In this document: in pieces, positions 63,112 through 64,000 of the stretch
Numbering within the stretch: the stretch's first letter is position 1
How the letters are laid out: the number at the start of each line of letters is the position of its first letter
Assembly (NCBI GenBank): GCA_023397905.1
Contig: JAEWSZ010000186.1
Coordinates: forward strand, 94,661-158,660
DNA from: Bacillota bacterium
GTDB lineage: Bacteria > Bacillota > Clostridia > Acetivibrionales > DSM-1351
Reading direction: 5' to 3'
Length of the DNA: 64,000 nt
Translations under genes and position numbers: made by a program
Notes under the pieces: model-generated
Database searches by the model: none
What the model saw: the letters and a program-made list of their open reading frames with translations, nothing else
What the model was told of the DNA's origin: nothing

Positions 63112-64000
63112 ATGCCCACAAATTTTGTTGTTAACGGTGATTTTGAGACGGGTAGTTTTTCTTCATGGATAAACTATAACGCAGCAATATCATCTTTGTA
63201 CAGCCATGCCGGAGCTTATTCGGCGCAATTGCTCGATGGAATATCCGTTATTTATCAAATCGTCAAAGGTGATTTTGCCCAGATAACTGAATTTTCTGCT
63301 TATCTGGCTAAACTGGGCCCCCTTCCCAATCCATTTACAACTGTCAACATCGCTTATTTTGACGATGCGTATAACTTCCTGGGTAATGGACTTATTATCA
63401 GCATACCGCCCAACAGTCTTCCCGATGCGGCCACAGGCAACTGGAAGCAGTTCTTCGGAACTACAACTCCGGCGCCTGCCGGTACTACCAGAGCTGTTGT
63501 TTCCATCAGTAAGCAATCTGATCCCGGAGCTGCCAATGTACTTGTTGACGATGTATCTCCCTCAGACAGACTTATAGATATTTCGGTTTTGAGTACTAAT
63601 GTAATTGGTAATGATGTAGAGAAGAATATTGACGTAATATTCGGGCCTACCGGACCTGCCGGCCCGACTGGTGCTACCGGCGCTACTGGTGCAACTGGCG
63701 CCACCGGACCTACCGGTGCAACTGGCGCAACTGGCGCTACCGGACCTACCGGACCCACTGGTGCTACTGGCGCAACTGGCGCTACCGGACCTACCGGTGC
63801 TACCGGACCCACTGGCGCTACCGGACCTACCGGTGCTACCGGACCTACCGGTGCTACCGGACCTACCGGTGCTACCGGACCTACTGGCGCTACCGGACCT
63901 ACCGGTGCTACCGGACCCACTGGCGCTACTGGACCTACCGGCGCTACCGGACCTACCGGTGCTACCGGACCCACTGGCGCTACGGGACCTACTGGCGCTA
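63112..64000 (+). CDS. Collagen-like (GXT)n surface protein with NTTRR-F1-like N-terminal domain, partial
   Basis: ATG 63112 (AAGGAGG at 63094-63100) opens a frame that continues past the window end, so at least 296 residues are seen. Residues 1-177 resemble the NTTRR-F1 beta-sandwich found before triplet repeats in clostridial proteins (VVNGDFETGSFSSWINYNAAI, GAYSAQLLDG, YLAKLGPLPNPFTTVNIAYFD). From residue 178 the protein is Gly-X-Y repeats, mainly GAT and GPT in GPTGAT units. Such proteins form glycosylated spore-surface filaments like BclA. Threonines in the triplets are known O-glycosylation sites, and a glycosyltransferase gene is divergent. Confidence 0.9.
   Translation, partial: MPTNFVVNGDFETGSFSSWINYNAAISSLYSHAGAYSAQLLDGISVIYQIVKGDFAQITEFSAYLAKLGPLPNPFTTVNIAYFDDAYNFLGNGLIISIPPNSLPDAATGNWKQFFGTTTPAPAGTTRAVVSISKQSDPGAANVLVDDVSPSDRLIDISVLSTNVIGNDVEKNIDVIFGPTGPAGPTGATGATGATGATGPTGATGATGATGPTGPTGATGATGATGPTGATGPTGATGPTGATGPTGATGPTGATGPTGATGPTGATGPTGATGPTGATGPTGATGPTGATGPTGA
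63643..64000 (+). repeat. GPTGAT-coding tandem repeat region
   Basis: About 40 Gly-X-Y triplets to the window edge, built mostly of an 18-bp unit GGTGCTACCGGACCTACC with frequent 9-bp shifts. Base exchange between units (GCC/GCT, ACC/ACT) suggests repeat number changes by recombination or slippage. Confidence 0.9.

Noticed and set aside
63354..63974. Minus-strand open frame of about 206 codons with Gly-Pro-Val-Ala repeats
   Set aside because: It is the antisense of the collagen-like triplet repeat. The plus strand has a ribosome binding site, an N-terminal domain and normal composition.

Overview
The window looks like chromosome of a Gram-positive, spore-forming, anaerobic clostridium. Evidence is spoIIID, a Spo0E-type phosphatase, ytaF, a collagen-like (GXT)n surface gene, an AdhE with Rex-like operators, Trp T-box, cobalamin and guanidine-I riboswitches, an agr-type peptide signalling locus, and strong AGGAGG ribosome binding sites. 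GC content is moderate with AT-rich gaps. Clostridia is well supported; any genus would be a guess. No rRNA, tRNA, CRISPR array, phage or intact insertion sequence was seen.

Layout. 0.1-3.2 kb: BlaI/BlaR1-type pair with its operators, a hotdog thioesterase, spoIIID. 3.5-3.9 kb: deletion scar joining the start of an ABC ATPase gene to the end of a histidine kinase gene. 3.9-12.2 kb (- strand): sugar operon (binding protein, two permeases, RDD protein, GH4, PfkB kinase, GH125 exo-mannosidase) with a GntR/UTRA regulator. 12.4-18.0 kb: MATE exporter, GH2 beta-galactosidase, AraC regulator. 18.3-24.1 kb: HD protein, MalY/PatB, cysK, separate coaB and coaC, P1-type peptidase. 24.5-28.0 kb: KDG kinase and KDPG aldolase with a GntR/FCD regulator, membrane protein.

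28.4-31.7 kb: a small Spo0E-like gene and an agr-type locus made of an AgrD-like peptide, an AgrC-like membrane protein with no kinase domain, AgrB, and two XRE regulators. This is the best candidate for an undescribed signalling arrangement. 31.9-34.5 kb: adhE. 34.8-40.1 kb: cobalamin uptake and salvage operon (riboswitch, btuF, btuC, btuD, cobU, cobS). 40.2-50.9 kb: frameshifted beta-propeller-like gene, deoB, CapA-like, LtaS-like, nucleoid-associated protein, TPR protein, SGNH hydrolase, guanidine riboswitch plus SMR exporter, ytaF, DUF1836 protein. 51.1-58.1 kb: T-box-controlled trpEGDCFBA. 58.5-64.0 kb: nucleotide-sugar dehydrogenase, a 986-residue glycosyltransferase/double methyltransferase, and a divergent collagen-like gene that runs off the window.

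Two non-coding repeat families are interspersed. One is a hairpin of about 380-400 bp (copies at 24.06 and 58.1 kb, a short relative at 12.3 kb) that fills convergent gene ends. The other is a 50-90 bp palindromic element with arms like AAAGTCAATTACGG (3.3, 12.2, 28.15, 42.4 and 59.9 kb). In two cases the repeat appears to supply the stop codon of the neighbouring gene.
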